Shown here: in pieces, positions 60,330 through 64,000 of the stretch
Layout: every line of letters begins with the position of its first letter
How positions within the stretch are numbered: position 1 is the first letter of the stretch
From: Typha latifolia
Lineage: Eukaryota > Streptophyta > Magnoliopsida > Poales > Typhaceae
Direction: 5' to 3'
Length of the DNA: 64,000 nt
Assembly: GCA_019914945.1 (NCBI GenBank)
Contig: CM034105.1
Coordinates: 4,216,001 to 4,280,000 of the forward strand
Translations under genes and position numbers: made by a program
The notes under the pieces: model-generated
What the model was told of the DNA's origin: nothing
Seen by the model: the letters and a program-made list of their open reading frames with translations, nothing else
The model's database searches: none

Positions 60330-63300
60330 TTAAAATGAATATTCCTTTAGATCTGTCTTCATATCACACACTTCAATGTCAGTTAAGCACTCTTCTGCGC
60401 TCAGTGGAGGAAGCTCCATTGTCTTCCGCTTCAGATTGTGCTTGTGCCACTCAGTTTTGAAGTGTTCTCTGTACTGTTTAGCATCTCCCACAACTGCATC
60501 ACATGTGTTACATCTGCTCTGCTTAATCTTCTCTTCACCAACTTTGTTTTCAGTAGAAATATTCTGTTTCTGTATTCTCTCACTTAGTTGGATGACGGGA
60601 TCAGAGTCATTCGTGGACTTTGATGGGAAGTCTTCTGTATCTTCATACTGGTCAACATGAGCATCTCCCTCTACGTGTACTGACACACCAAGTATCTCCA
60701 ACCTCCCTTGCAAGTTCCTTACCAAGGCATCACAATCACGGAAAAGTCCTGGTTCAATCTCACAGACCTGCAATCAAGAAGTTAGAAAGTTCGTTTACAA
60801 AAGACACATTGATAAAACACAAACAAAATGAACAAATAACATAAAGATGACAGGTGAATTCTTATCCATCTAATAAGCAAGGAATTGATAACTTGATGAG
60901 ATCTTCTTAGGAACAATAACCATAAAAATAGAGCTTTCTCGAACAACTTGGCCTTAGATTTCTGTGGGATTTTCTCATTAGTGGATTTATATAAGTAAAA
61001 GAAACTTAGTGAATGCTCTATATAATCAAAAGGACTAACTCATTGTGTAAGTCTGGAATTAAATCATTTATCTTGGACAATTCATTGTGTGTTCTTTAGC
61101 AATCATAAAAGAATGTATTGCCCTTATTATGACATGCACTTTCAAATAAAACATTTTCCAGTCTTACAACAGAGGGCTGATTTCCAGATTCATCCTTTGA
61201 TGTTATGCTAACATTCCAACCATTGAGTTTCTCCATGAGAGCAGAAAGGTTCTTCTCCGGTATAACAAGCCGCAATCTCATGGGTGATCGCCTTATTGGG
61301 AAGTGCTTTTGCAACTCACGTATAACTTCTAGTGCCTGAAAAGGGAAAAGGAAAATATCCATATAAACAATTACTACACCTTGTTCCAAATGTAATCTAC
61401 TATACAATTCCATCTGTCAGAATATAAGAAATATTTATTGTATGTGCCCTGTTCCTATTGTTGCAACTCTAAGCACTGCAATGGATGACCAAACAACTAG
61501 ATAGAGGACAGATGCTGTAATCTAATAAAGGCCAAAAAATGTCTGCAAAGTTGTCTTCCAAATACTATATAGAAATTTAACATGGGAGTTATTGAAGGAA
61601 TATTTGCATTTCCTAAATATCTGTGCTACACAAAAGTGGCTACACTTGCACTCCGCATGAAAGGGTGTCCCAATGCAGGACGCTTCTGCCAACTTGCACT
61701 CTTCATGAATGTCTTGAAATTGTTTCAACTTTCAAGTGATTAAGTGGAATTATTACCAAATTAAGTGAGACAAAGAGTTAAGATGCCATTTAAGAATTGG
61801 ATTTCAAAAGAAAAATTCAAGTATTAGTATGCACAGTATTTTGGAAGAGCAAAGTACCTGCTTCTTTGAACTGGTATGAGGATCCACAGCAAAATGTATT
61901 TCACGCATAAGTCGCTCAATCATACTAATTGTATAAGGGCGTTGAGTTTCTGGATTAATAGTCTTCTGCATCACGATAGTTGCAATATCCCGAAATTGAC
62001 TGGTTAATTGAGATTCTCTCTCCTTCCCAGCAACTTGAAGCTCTCCTTTCTCCAAAATCTAGTAGCAGCAAGTCATTTACTAACAATTCATGGGAAAATA
62101 TCTTTCTTTTACTTACACATTTAGTTAATGGCCAAAGGTAAAAGAACGATCTTAAACAGATTTAGAAACATGGAAAAGTATTGATCCATTCAAAAATGAA
62201 TCAGAGAGAAATCAATGGAAAGAAGATCAAATAGAATATTTATTTATTACCAATCTTAATTTCCATTCAACATAACAAATAGAAAAAGATTAGATTATAA
62301 CATCAATATGTTATTGTTAATTTACATAAATAACTAGATAATCGTAAGTTCACTCTAGGCCCACAAGAAAGAATTCAATAGAATAGATAAGCAGCTTTCT
62401 TTTTTGCTTTAATCTATCCATGCTAGGGCTAATTAAATGTAGAGAAAATATAGATAGTTAGATACTTCATTGTTTTAAAGTAAACAACTGAAACATCCCC
62501 CAGAGGGGTAATTAATCATATAATGATCTCTACTGAAGTTATCAATATGATTTTCTTGTTGGCATGGCATATCTAGTCTTATCTCCCTGTAAGTTTGATG
62601 ATCACACAGTTAACCTTATACAAGCAACATAACATGAAGCATAAAGCAAGAAAGTGCTCCTGCATGTCAAAGATGAACAAACCAAGGTGACTTGAAACAG
62701 AATCCCAGCTGAGTGGCAACTACAAATAAACAAACCATACCAAGTTTTGAATCAATAACCCAGTAAATTGTTTGGCCATATTAGAAAACTAGTTTGAGGC
62801 TTGAGAGAACCTAAAAAATTCTAGCTTGAGCTAAACATCTTTGCTTGCTACATCCCGAAAAAAAAAGAAGAAGAAGAAGAAGAAGAAGAAGAAGAAGAAG
62901 AAGAAGAAGAAGAAACAGAAAAGATATAAATGAAATTAGCTCACCTCCAAGCATATCTTTGCTTGATCGTCAGTCTTAAAGGCTGCCATCAAATCCTTTG
63001 ATTTGGCAAGGATTCCTTTAGAAACATTTGTATAAACTGTCTGCGACTGCAAGACTTCATCCAAATCTTTCTCTCTTCAAGAATGTTAAAAGAATGGCAC
63101 CACGAGTTAAGAAACATTTCCAAATCCAGGGAGAGAAGCAAATCAGAGCTGATACTTAACAGATAGTTACAAAATGACTTAACTTCATACCAAAAGAACA
63201 TTTTTAAACGTAAGTGTGCTCTATTCCATATCAATGGAATTGAAAACATCCCCATCTAGATTCTCGACAAACCTTCTTTAACAAAATCAAAATTTGATTC

Positions 63301-63618
63301 AATTCTTACGATTCTGAAAAAAAAACACAAAACGCATTCGAAAACTCGCTCAACAGCAAATAATCACTTCATGGGCTAATCAACATCATGCTAAGTACTA
63401 ATAAAAGTTACGATTTTGAGCATCACAGAGCAAATAACTCAACGCTAAGGATTGAGCTAGGGTTTAAGGAAGGAGGAGGCGTACACTCCGGAGCGCCAAG
63501 AGAGGACTTTGTTCTTGTAGCAGGCGATCTCGAATCGGATTCCATGCTTCTTGAGGCGGACGACGGCCACGTTGGTCAGCCGCTTCTGACCGACGGGCTG
63601 CACAAGCGTCTTCGACAT
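60330..63618 (-). CDS. SBDS: SBDS ribosome maturation protein, plant type with C2H2 finger
   Basis: Five exons on the minus strand: 63618-63485, 63074-62945, 62058-61858, 61335-61168 and 60767-60330, giving 356 aa in phase. The start [20 protein letters not shown] leads the FYSH domain ([40 protein letters not shown]). The central helical domain follows ([40 protein letters not shown]). The third domain starts [24 protein letters not shown] works with the EFL1 GTPase to release eIF6 from pre-60S subunits. Beyond the usual about 250 residues the plant protein adds a tail with a U1-type C2H2 finger ([18 protein letters not shown]...H) and ends KEYSF. The ATG at 63618 is chosen over an upstream in-frame start because it gives the conserved N-terminus. 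Confidence 0.95.
62866..62914. repeat. (AAG)n microsatellite in SBDS intron 2
   Basis: About 15 AAG units lie roughly 30 bases downstream of the exon 2 donor (in gene direction). Confidence 0.93.
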
Positions 63619-63699
63619 CTCTCTCCCCCCTCCTCGAGACTTCCTCTGTTCCAAGCGAGAAGGATGCCGATTATCGTGGCTTGGTAGTCTGTACTAGGC

Positions 63700-64000
63700 T
63701 TTTGGGCTAAAAGCTTGCGTGCAATGGCTCAATTTAGGGCTGCCCCAAAAGCCCGCCAGCTCACGACCTTCCGTCCTAGATAATATCTATAATCTTAAAT
63801 CTTAATCTAAATAAAAATATAATGATTAATGAGAACTCTAATTTATTAGCTTAAGATGTGCATAGGATGATAGCAGATTTGAATCTCTTATGAATTAAAG
63901 AAAGACAGTCATTTATGTATGTCAATATAATATTGAACGCTTCTTCTTTTAATATTAATTTATGGATAAGTTAGGAAGAACCAAATTGGTTTGTGGAGAA
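63700..64000. other. region upstream of SBDS
   Basis: Likely SBDS promoter to the window edge. AT-rich after 63775; no other gene is visible. Confidence 0.5.

Overview
This is nuclear DNA of a flowering plant, most likely a non-grass monocot (a palm, ginger-like or similar lineage; exact taxon not determinable here). The monocot call rests on GC-rich 5' coding exons beside AT-rich introns and intergenic DNA (auxin carrier, BTB gene) and on a chitinase resembling the bulb/GH18 'chitinase 2' group. A PIN6-type auxin carrier, which to my knowledge is missing from grasses, argues against a grass. All multi-exon genes have GT-AG introns, which I placed by eye and checked for reading phase.

Layout. 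1-1 kb: first exon of FAS2 (CAF-1 subunit) on the minus strand, with an apparent 1-base frameshift. 4.8-8.4 kb: PIN6 auxin carrier (7 exons, a Stowaway-like MITE in intron 6). 9.7 kb: a small single-exon gene for a 68-aa protein with a lipidation-type N-terminus. 10.2-11.3 kb: decayed DNA transposon. 11.8-16.0 kb: two intronless PPR genes, head to head. 17.6-18.6 kb: secreted GH18 chitinase-like protein. 19.5-24 kb: NAC transcription factor of the NAC082 type, with a candidate peptide uORF in its leader. 27.8-30.2 kb: SWEET1-type sugar transporter (6 exons). 31.2-32.5 kb: non-autonomous hAT-like element carrying a 45-bp minisatellite. 33.0-36.0 kb: BTB/POZ-type protein. 36-42 kb: gene-poor, with a 403-bp solo LTR that has a perfect target-site duplication and a long-inverted-repeat MITE. 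42-50.9 kb: SEUSS co-regulator (9 coding exons). 53.3-57.6 kb: SNM1/Apollo-type nuclease. 60.3-63.6 kb: SBDS ribosome-maturation factor (minus strand).

The genes are independent eukaryotic transcription units; there is no operon or shared pathway. The notable associations are SEUSS next to SBDS, which are also neighbours in Arabidopsis by locus number, and the divergent PPR pair. I found no new multi-gene system. The most interesting signals are the possible peptide-coding uORF upstream of the NAC gene, the FAS2 frameshift, and several well-delimited transposon footprints. No tRNA, rRNA, CRISPR or bacterial features were seen.
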